From Apostichopus parvimensis (taxonomy: Eukaryota > Echinodermata > Holothuroidea > Aspidochirotida > Stichopodidae): DNA of 37,972 nt. The translations under genes and the position numbers were made by a program. The DNA is taken from assembly GCA_000934455.1 (NCBI GenBank), contig KN886142.1, positions 68,287 to 106,258 on the forward strand, written 5' to 3'. A model generated the notes under the pieces. It was not told the DNA's origin. It saw nothing but the letters and a program-made list of their open reading frames with translations, and made no database searches. This document shows positions 1 through 10,917 of the stretch, piece by piece (the first letter of the stretch is position 1; every line of letters begins with the position of its first letter).

Positions 1-2428
1 GACGAAATGCACTAATGCGTCATATGTGGATTGTTCATGTCATGAAAAAAAAATAGGATGCAGTTTATAACTCTTTTAAGATAATGAAGCTGTTATTTAA
101 CTCCCAAACTAATGAATAACTTAACATGGTACTTACCGTGACGTCAGGATAATCACATCTATTTTTGGTCGCTTGTGCCGAAGGAGTATTATTGAAGTAA
201 CAGTTATCGAGGGCGCTAATCTATAACACGCCACGATGAGCTATATGCGCGCAGGAAAGTGCTGCATATTATTATCACAGATGGTGGGAAATAATGATCA
301 GTATTTAACCGTTTCATTATCTTATTTCAAACTTCGTCAAATTCCCACCATATCACAACGAATGAAGATTTACAGATTTTTCTGCAAATTTAAGCAATCA
401 TCTCATACTTTATAAGTTCTTCAATATGCAGGTGGCATCAGTACTGAAAGAGTAGTGTGACTTGACCCACTGAGCGCTTACGTACTTGTTAATTGACCAA
501 CGGAGATCTTGCATTATAACTATGCATTTTATAATGCATAGACTTAGATTTTCCCTGTAACACGCCTTTTTTTCCTGCTTCTTTTTGTCTTTTCTGATCA
601 ATTATAAACAAATGATAATAGATGGTTGCTACCGCCGCTAAGCGGTAACGCCTTCTTATAAGACTCTCGTTTGAACTAACGTCATCATCAATGCAGTGTA
701 TTTTATGTCAAAATACTTGCTGACGCAGTTTCAAACGTACCGTATGTGAATAGAAAGTGTAACATTGTTTCAGGAAGATACATGTTGACATTCTCCCTTA
801 TGTGTAACCGTGCGAATGTCCGATTATAATTCATATCGTTGCCATGCCATTGTAAGCAATGTGGTTGCAATGGCTGACTAACATACAACCCTCAGCAAAC
901 TCCTCAGGTCAATACACTATATCATGAACTTTACTCGTAACCATTCTGCGGCCTCAAATGAGTTTTCTCTCTTGTCACCTCAGATGTGTCCAATCTGTTA
1001 CATTTAAATTGATGGGTCACTGTTTTTCTTTGAATAAGGGGGACCCAGTGAAGGGGCCTTGGCAACAAAGCGATGGAAAATGAAGCTCCCATGTGGGACG
1101 TTCAGACCTAGGAGAAATCTATTTAAGAGGTTCCTAATTAACTGAAAGGCAATGTCTGTTTGAGTATTATTGCTACACTCAAGCCATCAAAATCTCCAGT
1201 TATTGGTTGCCGAGAATTGAACCATAAAGCATATAGAGTATCTACAAATGGACAAAGCATTCAGTTGAAGAGATTTGTAACGCACTGTTTAGCAGTTAGG
1301 CCAGATAGTTATCTATAGATATCAATGTTAGGCTTTTGACCCATCCACAGCTCAACTAAAACAATTGTACCATAAAGGTAATACAACTGCATACATTGGG
1401 CAGTTAAGAAATTAACTCAATTGAATAACAGTTCAAACCATTAATTGATTATTCTACGTTATGAATAGAAGAGGAATCATTAATGCTTATGTGTTTCCTG
1501 AAACTTATCAAAGTTTATTTCCCTTTGAAGTATGTTACTTCGTTTTCAATTTTATCACCCATTTTCAAATGGAGAGAATGGCCATATTGGAATCTATGCA
1601 TATTTATATTTGCAAGATTAGCCAAGAAATTTGTCATTATTGTTATGATGCGGTGGCATGTAGTTTTCGAGACAGAGATGAAATGACTCAAAATGTCAGC
1701 CTAGCCTAACTTTTACTGATCTGCAACATGATGATCATCAAATGATACAGCACTACACACGAGTCCTTTCTTAATATTGAATGTTTGAGAAAATCTGGGG
1801 GAAACTTCACTATCTAATAGTAGTAATATTAGCTAAGAGTCTTCTAAATATTATTAAAAATATTAGCAAAATATGGAAGGTGTCACCACTCCCTGATTCA
1901 TTAATTGGTTTCAATTTCAGAGCATAATTTGCTAATAATTCTTTGGCTCAGTCAGATGATAAGAAAGTCTGCACTTACAGGGAATATAGCAGTTCCATAA
2001 AGCATATTACAATATAAACTAATGATAAAGAAAATCTTTTGCTGTGCATTTTATATTTGATTGTACTCTTAACATCTTCCATTTCACTTCTTTGTATTAA
2101 GAAACCTTTAATTAGTATATTGCAAATGACTACGCGGGAAATTTATTGTTGTTACTTCATACGACAATGGTAATGTGGTAGGAAGCTCAATAGCAAGTAA
2201 CATTATCCACAAATGGAATGTGTATGTTACATGATCTGGCACGTAAACAAGCAAGATATGACTTGTTTTTTTCATTTGGTTGTATTAATTTGCGTCACTT
2301 TTACCCAGCCATGTAATATTCACAAGATAAGTGGATATCCTTCAATCTGACAAAGACACCTATGTGGTTACAATGATTTGACTATCTTTATAACTAGTAA
2401 GTAGTGCAATACAAACAATTATAAAAAA
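1..2428. other. No supported gene
   Basis: AT-rich sequence in which short ORFs on both strands show no splice support or recognisable peptide. A 9-bp-arm palindrome (ctatgcatt / aatgcatag, 4-nt loop) lies at 520..541. Nothing else stands out. Confidence 0.6.
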
Positions 2429-2755
2429 ACGTCTTAGCATTAATAAACTTTTGCATCAAATGCCTACCTTCATTGTACAAAATGTCTTACTATTAGCAAA
2501 CCTTTGAATTAAATGCCTAACTTCTTATTCAAAACATCTTGGTATTAGCAAGCCTTTGAGTTAAATGCCTGACTTCATTATTCAAAATGTCTTTGTATTA
2601 GCAAACCTTTGAGTTAAATGCCTCACTTCATTCTACAAAACATCTTATTTAGCAAACATTTAAGTTAAATGTCCAACTTCATTTGAAAAAAAACATCTTA
2701 GTATTAGCAACCTTTGAGTAAAATGTCTAACTTCATTCTACCAAACATTTTTAAT
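2429..2755. repeat. Degenerate 53-bp tandem repeat, about six copies
   Basis: The core aaatgcctaacttcatt followed by caaaacatcttagtattagc and aaacctttgagtt recurs at 2461, 2514, 2566, 2619, 2670 and 2724, a spacing of 51-54 bp. Copies differ by several substitutions and small indels, so the array is old. No transposase or ORF is associated. Confidence 0.85.
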
Positions 2756-4173
2756 GCAAACATTTGTCTAGTAAGTGCACAGTAGGTCTTGTAAGTTCTC
2801 AATAGTAATTACAAATTTTCCAACAATTGAGTTCTTGGTTTCCTGACATTTCATAATTATGATTTCATACATTTACTAACAAGTTAATCATCAGTGATGC
2901 AAAGAATTTAAGATCTTGCATGAGTTTGTAAGAATTTATGCAATAAAAATCTATGATGTCAGTTGCTGATTGTAATGAAAACATGCCATCGTCCAGCTCC
3001 AATACAAACGATATTCCCTTCCACTTATAACCATTTTACTCCCAAGGAACAACAAACCATCTGTCACAAACATTAAGGGGAACAAATGTTACTAGTTTTC
3101 TATCATTCAATTTCAAGAAGCATATCATATTATTGGGTGTAGAGTGAATCATTTTAGAATAACATATGAGAACACAAACTGAAGATGAAGTGAAATTTGA
3201 TTGGGGTCCTGGGGATAGTGCTAATATGTATTAGCTGATATGGAAAATGTGAGTGTGGAAGGGGAATCACAATAGAAAGATTGAAATATGTCAGACTACA
3301 TTAAATGTTATCTCTTACTTTCCACGTTACACAATGACATTAACATTTTTCTATCTGAGAATTTAGTTTGTAACTTTTTCGGTTAGATTAGAAAGTGAGT
3401 ACTTATCATAACTTCAAGCAAGAAATTTGATAATTATGCAATAATTGTTGCTAAGTCTAACCATTACACATGTATATGTTTACATTATATGACTGTTTTT
3501 GCTGATTATACATGCACAGAATATTGCACAAGGAATCAAGCTGCAATAAACCTGAAAATTTCAATTTGTTTTGTGACCTGCAGGACTAAACCTTCTTTAA
3601 TGAAAATTAGTCGTTAAATATATAAAGTACTTTACTTGTTATGTTCAAACAACTGTATTCTGTTGACGAAATATGATGCTAGATACAAACCAGGATGATT
3701 TTTAAGGCAGGTTGTGTTATAATAATTCACTGGATTGAAATTAGACCAGGTTGTTTCTAGAAATATTAAACTGAATCACCAAAGTACACTCATGGTTCAT
3801 TCTTCATAGTGTAAACTAACCAATGATTATCTTTTCCCTTCATATTTTAACACTACATACTCTTGACAGTCATAAACAGGTCTTTATATTTGTAATTCTA
3901 TAGCATATTTGAAATGTTAACAACTGAAACACAGTCTAACCTCTTGGATTTAACTTGTGCTCATTATTTTGTATGATTGTCTTTTTTGTGTTGCAGAGTT
4001 GTAGAATGAACAAAGTATTGCATACAGTTCATGTAAACTATTTCATAACACCACCATTATTTCTGCATGGAGTTCATAGCTTGGCATTGTATATACACCT
4101 GTATGCATTGGGCACTGAACCTGTATGCATTAACACATGGATGGTTTGGACACGTCCACCTAACCAATGAGGT
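2756..4173. other. No supported gene
   Basis: AT-rich sequence with short ORFs only. The ORF at 3955..4170 has no splice signals or recognisable peptide. I see no repeat structure. Confidence 0.55.
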
Positions 4174-4437
4174 TAGGAGAGCCATTTCTATATTAACATA
4201 CAGCATGTTCCAGACAGCTCTGATGGTGATAGAGAACATTTGACTTTGAAATTTAAGGAAACTGATGTCTTATTGGTTGGGTCCTTGTTCAGCTCTAAGC
4301 CAGTTCAGATTTATTTTCAAGAACTTTTATACAAATCTGGCTCAAGTAGGAGTGATGCACCAACATATCTTCAAAGCAACACTAAGTTGATAGTGAGTTA
4401 CCATGCCTGCTGGAGGATAAATCAGTCACTACTGTGA
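4174..4437 (+). pseudogene. Coding-like open stretch, unrecognised (possible decayed exon)
   Basis: From just after a stop near 4173 a plus-strand frame stays open for over 80 codons without a convincing ATG. It includes QHVPDSSDGDREHLTLKFKE and FQELLYKSGSSRSDAPTYLQ. The composition looks more protein-like than neighbouring sequence. The next open stretch, in a different frame, begins where this one stops, as expected of a decayed reading frame. I found no family match, and a non-coding reading remains plausible. Confidence 0.2.
4310..4315 (-). terminator. Possible polyadenylation signal AATAAA
   Basis: A canonical AATAAA on the minus strand lies about 370 nt after the stop of the terminal-exon candidate at 5030..4683. 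In AT-rich DNA this hexamer is common, so the link is tentative. Confidence 0.25.
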
Positions 4438-4622
4438 CAGAGTTGTTGCATTTTGGATGCTTGTGTTATAGTGCAGTTTAGGAATGCGACCATCGCTAAA
4501 GTAGTCCAAAGATGTCTGAACTTCTTATTGAAGAAACTGCAACATGAAGGTGTTCTTACTCCTCAAGTGCATTCCTTTCTCTTGATCAGGCTTCTGTCTT
4601 ATATCTTGTCAATCAAAGTATA
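4437..4622 (+). pseudogene. Second coding-like open stretch, shifted frame
   Basis: This open stretch directly follows the previous one but is not in its frame. It includes the basic/leucine-rich segment VVQRCLNFLLKKLQHEG and has no ATG at its start. Together the two could be remnants of one frameshifted gene, or simply sequence antisense to the 3'UTR of the minus-strand exon at 5030..4683. Confidence 0.15.
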
Positions 4623-4682
4623 AAACATGCCAATCCCTTCCAAACTGCCATTTTTAATGGATATTTAGAAATGAAATGATGT

Positions 4683-5030
4683 TCAATACCAGTCTGCATC
4701 TTCCATGGGCGTCCGACTCATGATGAGAGACCAGAGGTAAAACATACCGCACAATGTCATCTGCATCACTCTAAACAATCGCACATCTCCCAAAAGTACC
4801 CAGTTTCTTACATCGATGTTAAAAAGCACAGTGTTCATTGGATTAACTGAACTTTCAATGTTGTAAACTACCAGTTGCGTATAGACAAAGAACATTGTCA
4901 GTTTGAGAGGCAGGGATGATGCTGAAGTGGTCTCTTTCTTGTTATGAGTGCTGCAACAGTAACTGCTAATGTCATCTTCATCCTCTGAGTCTGCCATAAT
5001 ACTCCAAGAATCCTCCTCTTCTTTAGAAAA
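4683..5030 (-). CDS. Candidate terminal exon: acidic segment plus C-terminal hydrophobic segments, then stop
   Basis: After a clean acceptor (gatttttgcag), a 116-codon frame opens with FSKEEEDSW, then the acidic block MADSEDEDD. A serine/threonine-rich linker and two hydrophobic stretches follow (LPLKLTMFFVYTQLVVYN and VMQMTLCGMFYLWSLIM), and the frame ends at a stop after EDADWY. It begins in phase 0, as exon 8 of the membrane-protein gene requires, and its character suits that protein's C-terminus. The gap to exon 8 is over 23 kb, far longer than the gene's other introns, so intermediate exons or a separate gene are both possible. A possible internal donor (gtaaga after NTVLFNID) would shorten the exon. 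An AATAAA lies on the minus strand at 4315..4310. Confidence 0.42.
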   Translation of the reverse strand, partial: FSKEEEDSWSIMADSEDEDDISSYCCSTHNKKETTSASSLPLKLTMFFVYTQLVVYNIESSVNPMNTVLFNIDVRNWVLLGDVRLFRVMQMTLCGMFYLWSLIMSRTPMEDADWY

Positions 5031-5118
5031 CTGCAAAAATCAACAGGAAATATTTCCCTCCAAACATTAAATTCTCTTTTAACAAACATTACTGTAGTTA
5101 CTATTTTTTTTTTATAGA

Positions 5119-5277
5119 ATGGCTGTTGATAGAGTCAAATGGATATACCGAACACATGCCAAGTATGTGTTATATTCAGGTGTTAGAGTGGTTGATGTTG
5201 AAACAAATACTGAAGGAGCTGAAATGCCCACAACGTCAAACAAAGTTAGGCATATAAAAATGAATTGGTTTCTTTGA
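5119..5277 (+). CDS. Small plus-strand ORF behind a splice-acceptor-like tract, unrecognised
   Basis: A long T-run and tatag immediately precede ATG. A 52-codon frame follows, beginning MAVDRVKWIYRTHAKYVLYS and containing GVRVVDVETNTEGAEM, ending in TGA. A donor-like CAT|gtaagt lies 10 nt after the stop. The peptide looks credible but matches nothing I know. It starts about 90 bp from the acceptor of the minus-strand exon, so a divergent or antisense transcript is conceivable. It could be a decayed exon or chance. Confidence 0.22.
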   Translation: MAVDRVKWIYRTHAKYVLYSGVRVVDVETNTEGAEMPTTSNKVRHIKMNWFL

Positions 5278-5289
5278 AGATGGCTCATG

Positions 5290-7839
5290 TAAGTATATAC
5301 TTGACATCCAGGGATTAATTAATCTGGTATCGCTTACACAGCAAATGATATGCAAAATCAAATAGTCAGATTGCCACACACCTGCAATATGCATACATGG
5401 CAGGGTTTTTTATCACTTCTTATCATAACTAAAAATGTATAAACCTGATGAGCGCTACACAACATGTGAACACCGAATTATTCTCTGTCATCCATAGAAA
5501 CATCCACAGATCATGCAAAGTTCCACTTCTGTCAAGTTGCATCGAGCACCTTACCTATGATATTTACAAAACAATTCTGACTGACAGTCAGCTTACAGAT
5601 TGTAAAAAGGTGTGACAACAGTCTTTTTCTTTTTTACCAACATTGCTGCTTGTAACATCCATGTACAGTACAGCATACTCTGTTGTGTTGAACCAACCCA
5701 GATAATATCTACAGTATGATTTGATTGGTATTGTTTATGGTCTCAGTTTGAGTACCTTGTATTTTAAGTAACATTACGAACACATAAACAGAGTGTAAAG
5801 TATTAGATACCAACTTCAAAGCTGCGGTGCTTAATGTAACTTGCAAACGTTGTTTGTTCCATGAGTGAGAGTGAAGAGAATCATGGTTTTATTACTTATT
5901 GTAGAGCAAAGACAGAATTGTAACGTTCATACTAGCTTCAGTTTCCACCATATGTGCATTCTTTATGGGAATTTTCGATGTTCATCCACAGCATCAAGAA
6001 CTGCTCATAGCTCATTCCCAAATCTTTTACCACATCATTAAATGATATGGGGTGGATAATGATTATTTACAAAATATGCTGGAAATTGAAATGAATTGTC
6101 AACATTGCAATTGCAAGGAAGCTTTCAGATTAATCAAAGCAGGAGGATGTAAGGGAGTTTTCAATGCATAAATATGACAACGCATCCCCAACTTCAGGGC
6201 AGAAAAATAAACAAAATCGCAGGGAAAAGTCAGGACAGAAATCTCAAGGAAAAGGCAAGGTAAGAAATATGGCAGGAGAGAATTCAAACATGTAGTTGAT
6301 TTACAGTTCCCCTGTACTTCCATGACACTTAGGTCACTGCAACAGCATTCCTAATAGTCATTATTTATCGATTCTAACACTAATTTGCTTAGCTCTGAAG
6401 AAGCGATTCATCATCGTTAGATGATACGTGCTTCCTGTCAAACGACAGCACAAGCAAGGCTTAGGAGCTCGCCAAACAGTTACATAGACATCCTGCGCCT
6501 GCTATGTTATGTAAACTGATTACTTCAAGCCCAAGAAATGTTTATTATTACAAATTGTCAAAGGTAAAACAAAGCCAGAGGCTGAAAATAAGCATTCTTA
6601 ACTTTTTTTTGGTGAATACATGATGATTTACTGATTTTCCCATTGTGATGTGTAAATGTGATTAATTCACTGACAGTTTATATTTGATGTTCATGAAACA
6701 CTATACAAATGAATTATTTTCTGTATTATTCAAACTTGAATTGAAATCCCACTTGAAATGAAATGAAACTTGATTTACCATACTGTATGTACAAAGATGT
6801 CACTAGAGTGTAGGCATTTTTTGAAAGTTACTGGTAAGGAAGCTTTTTATAGTTGACTGTGCTTTACCTTACATGATTTGCTTTCACCAGAGGGTCTGTC
6901 ATGTTACAGATGGAGAACATTGAAACATTGTACAACTTGCAATCTAATTGTGTCACAAAACACTAACTCTCATATAAAGTTCTATTTCAAATTTCTTCAG
7001 CTACAGGACTATTGCAGTTCCAATAGTTTTCCTTTTATGCCCAAATCACTTTTAAAACTCACGAAAAAAAAATGAAATAGCATTTTGATGAGGCCTTCAA
7101 TTCAGTGAAGCTTTCAATTTATGAATGCAACTGATCAAGTTTTTAAATCGGGCCATAACTCAGGATTTAGCTGGATCCTTAACAGCATTCGGCCGGATAA
7201 AATTAGGCATTTGCACTGATAACATCTCGCTGGACCAGGTTTTATCAAGAGAAAAATAAATCACTAACAAAAAAGTAGAGGAAAACTTCTCTTCCCTTAT
7301 CACAGCATGCAAAGAATATGCTTGAAAGGGTAAATTTAATGTAGGAATCAGATTTTGCTTACATTGATTTCTGTTCTTGTTTCCACTTATTTTGTGGCCA
7401 TTTTTTATGTAGTTAAAAATAGAAGCAATAATTATTAGGAATTATAATTTAGCCTTGAAATATGTGGAGTGCCCTCAAAAATGAAAATATCTTGGATGTG
7501 TACCTTTGTATTGTAACAGTACGGATTAAATACTAATGAAAACACATTGAATCCTTCTGGAGAGTTAAGAAAATATGAATGCGTATTTAATGGGGTGTAA
7601 GTATTTAAGAGGTAATGGAATAATGAAGTTCCAAGAGCAGCTCAAACCCCTCAGAATGCTTGTGCATCTTTCCCTACTTTTGACAAGTTTTACTAATTTT
7701 GGAAAGATTTTCTTCTTCATTTAAATTAACCATCTTCTTAAGAAATCAATGCTGGCAGATGGTCAGCTTTCAATTATCCCTATTTGAACTTGAGTGCAAT
7801 GACAGCTATTGTAAGGGAAAACTTCAACTATTGCACATT
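5290..7839. other. No supported gene
   Basis: No spliced gene could be traced. A minus-strand frame around 6045..5945 reads NDVVKDLGMSYEQFLMLWMN before a stop. It looks protein-like but lacks a start or acceptor. The rest is unremarkable AT-rich sequence. Confidence 0.5.
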
Positions 7840-8890
7840 GTTTGGTGAACTGGACATTCCTCTATACACTGCACATGGTAATATATGCTGCAAATTGCTC
7901 TGTGCACTGGACATTTCTCTGTGCACTATAAATGGCCATATAACCTGTACCACATTCTATACACTACAAATTATTCTATATCTTGTAAATTATGTATGCC
8001 ACGACTGCAGCATTTGCATAACCACTGCACATGGCTCTGTGTGCTGTACATGTTGCTATATAAGGTGTATTATGGTTTATCTTGCACATTGCTCAATACA
8101 TTACATTCAGCAATCCATGTTGGACATTTGCTCTTTATACTGCACACATTGTTCTCTACACTGCACATATTGTTCTCTACACTGTACATTGTTCTCTACA
8201 CAGCACACATTGTTCTCTACACTGCAAATTGCTCTCTATAATGCACATTATGTTCTCTACACTGCACACAATGTTCTCTACACTGTACTTTGTTCTCTAC
8301 ACTGCAAATTGCTCTCTACACTGCACATTATGTTCTCTACACTGCACATATTGTTCTCTACACTGTACATTTCTCTCTACACTGCACATTGTTATGTACA
8401 CTGTACATTGTTCTCTACACTGTATGTTGTTCTCTACACTGCACATTGTTCTCTACACTGTACATTGTTCTGTACACTGTACATTGTTCTCTACACTGTA
8501 CATTGCTCTATACACTGTAAATTGCTCTCTACACTGTACATTGTTCTCTACACTGCACATTGTTCTCCAACCTGTACATTGCTTTCTACACTGTACATTG
8601 TTCTCTACACTGTACATTGTTCTCTACACTGTACATTGTTCTGTACACTGTACATTGTTCTCTACACTGTACATTGCTCTATACACTGTAAATTGCTCTC
8701 TACACTGTACATTGTTCTCTACACTGCACATTGTTCTCCAACCTGTACATTGCTTTCTACACTGTACACATTGTTCTCTACACTGTACATTGTTCTCTAC
8801 ACTGTACATTGTTCTCTACATTGTACACTGCTCTATAACCTGCATATATTGCTCTGGATACACTGTACATTACTGCTGTATACATTGAAA
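7840..8890. repeat. 19-bp minisatellite with 171-bp higher-order period
   Basis: The unit is close to tctctacactgtacattgt and is repeated several dozen times. It is well conserved from about 8130 and degenerate before that. A block with diagnostic variants (tgtacactgt, ctatacactgtaaattg, ccaacctgtacattg) recurs at 8471 and 8642, giving a 171-bp period of exactly nine units. The 19-bp unit is not a multiple of three and contains no stop in any forward frame. Three overlapping forward ORFs (the longest 7784..9067, 427 codons) and a reverse ORF therefore run through the array as 19-residue Cys/His/Leu/Thr repeats. I treat these as artefacts of the repeat, not genes. Confidence 0.95.
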
Positions 8891-9686
8891 TACACTGAGA
8901 CATATCAGATTCACAAGCACAATGCGTATGTGATATACAAATCCCAGCATTCATTATCCATTAAAAAATGTTCCTTCAAGTCGTCACTTCTTAATGATTC
9001 TGTACTTTTTCTTCCAATATTTGTGCTATTTTCTTCACAAAACATTAATTTCGGCCATAAACGTTGATAGTGCCACAAATGCATAGGTGATAAATCAGAC
9101 AATCGGACAGATGTTAAACATTCGCTAAAATAAATGTCTTATTTAGAAAATTACCAGTGATATTTTTCCATCCAAAATGACTATTAAGGATGCATGGCAG
9201 TAAAAAGCTTTCTCCATCTTTGCTAACGGAGAAAGATATCAAGAAAGACACTCCTTTTCAGTTAAAGGTGTAAGCTGGTACATTAATCATCTCCGATGTG
9301 TCATTAGAGAAGTTGCGCTGTCACTCGACCGGGTACCAATTCAAACTTACAGACGAAAAGAGAAACAAGTTTGTAGAATGTTTGTTTATATTGAGGTTCA
9401 CACGTCTTCCAGGTCCATGAAATGTTTCATGAATTACTGATGGAGAATGTGTCTGATTTTCTTGGGCAAAATGGGATATTTCACTGTTAAAAGCGGTAAC
9501 AGTCAATTTGGAAAAGAGAATGGAGCCATCTGTCAAACTCAAGACAATGTTTTATCACACCTGGCATTACAACTGGCACATCAAAGGCTTTCATCCGGTT
9601 GCAAATCAATCAGGATGGGAGAGTACATTGGTTAGTGCACCCCTTTTAATATATTGACTCTGCTTCACTAGAATCTTTGATATTCT
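8891..9686. other. No supported gene
   Basis: Unique-looking sequence between two tandem arrays, with only short unsupported ORFs. Confidence 0.55.
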
Positions 9687-9962
9687 GCCAGGGGTTCACT
9701 GTTCATATTGGCTGTCATAGATGGTATATACATTACCAATCACCCCACCAAGCCAGAGGTTCACTGTTCATGTTGGCTTTCATAGATGGTATATACATTA
9801 CCAATCACCCCACCAAGCCAGAGGTTCACTTTTCATGTTGGCTTTCATAGATGGTATATACATTACCAATCACCCCACCAAGCCAGAGGTTCACTGTTCA
9901 TGTTGGCTGTCATAGATGGTATATACATTACCAATCACCCCCACCAATCACCCCCACCAAGC
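9687..9962. repeat. 65-bp tandem repeat, four copies
   Basis: Units start gccagaggttcactgttcat at 9687, 9752, 9817 and 9882 and end with accaatcaccccaccaa. Copies are nearly identical, differing by one or a few bases. The last has an extra short internal duplication of accaatcaccccc. Two 61-64 codon ORFs here are simply the repeat read in shifted frames. High identity implies recent expansion. Confidence 0.95.
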
Positions 9963-10424
9963 ACACATTGAAAGACTGCCAACCACCTTAAAGAACACAA
10001 GGCGATGCACATCTCGAATACCGTCAACTTTGTTGTGCAGTAATTATTGAAAATGTACAAAAGAGAAAACAGTAGTTTGAAACAAACTGCTGACCATCGT
10101 ATTTTGCACATGGATCTAGTTTTTGAATTCTAAGTTGACTTTGCTTGACCTGAAATGGACCTTTGTTTCTGGCTCCAAAGCAATTTTCCTTTTTTCTTGC
10201 ACTTATCTAATGGAGAACAATTGAAAACATCTACCATCCTAACAAATGTATTGTGATATCCGCTTTATGATAAACAGCTATCCCTCCAAACACTGTCTCC
10301 ATAGTGCCTTATAAAATATCAGAATGGTAACCATGTGATACAATACACCTTCACTACACAATAAACTTGATAACACCCTTACATTAAATAGTATATCAGC
10401 ATGGAGAAATCGGTATGAGAGCAA
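9963..10424. other. No supported gene
   Basis: AT-rich spacer between two tandem arrays. I see no ORF or repeat of note. Confidence 0.55.
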
Positions 10425-10917
10425 ACGTCTAATGTGAGAGTACTTTTTATTAATATAAAGTCATTTGTACATGAGCAATAGAGAGAAGTCAAGTTGGATG
10501 TTCATAAGGTCTAATGTGACAGACTATAAACAATAAACACATTTGTACCTAACGCAACCTCAAAGGAACAGTCAAGTTGGATGTTCATAAGGTCTAACGT
10601 GAAAGTACTTTAAACTACATACAATAAACTCATTTCTACCTGAAGCAACCTCAAAAAACAGTAAAGTTGGATGTTCATAAGGTCTAATGTGACAGACTAT
10701 AAATAATAAACTCATTTGGACCTAAAGCAACCTCAAAGGAACAGTCAAGTTTGATGTTCATAAGGTCTAATGTGACAGACTATAAATAATAAACTCATTT
10801 GGACCTAAAGCAACCTCAAAGGAACAGTCAAGTTGGATGTTCATTAGGTCTAACGTGATAGTACTTTAAACTATAAACAATAAACTCATTTCTACCTCAA
10901 GCAACCTCAAAGGAACA
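10425..10917. repeat. 83/90-bp tandem repeat, about five copies in two unit types
   Basis: The anchor gtcaagttggatgttcataa occurs at 10488, 10571, 10661, 10744 and 10827, spaced 83, 90, 83 and 83 bp. The short unit contains gtgacagactataaa; the long one contains gtgaaagtactttaaac and 7 extra bases. The block from 10661 on is a near copy of its neighbours, so expansion probably involved mixed unit types. Confidence 0.92.

Noticed and set aside
5945-6045. Minus-strand frame with NDVVKDLGMSYEQFLMLWMN
   Set aside because: A short open stretch with no start, acceptor or recognisable family. It could be a decayed transposase fragment, but nothing supports that.
8471-8812. 171-bp period resembling primate alpha satellite length
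   Set aside because: The period is nine copies of a 19-bp unit with unrelated sequence. The match in length is a coincidence.
7784-9067. 427-codon plus-strand ORF, longest in the window
   Set aside because: It runs through a 19-bp minisatellite with no stops in any forward frame. Three overlapping frames and the reverse strand are equally open, and the flanks add nothing gene-like.
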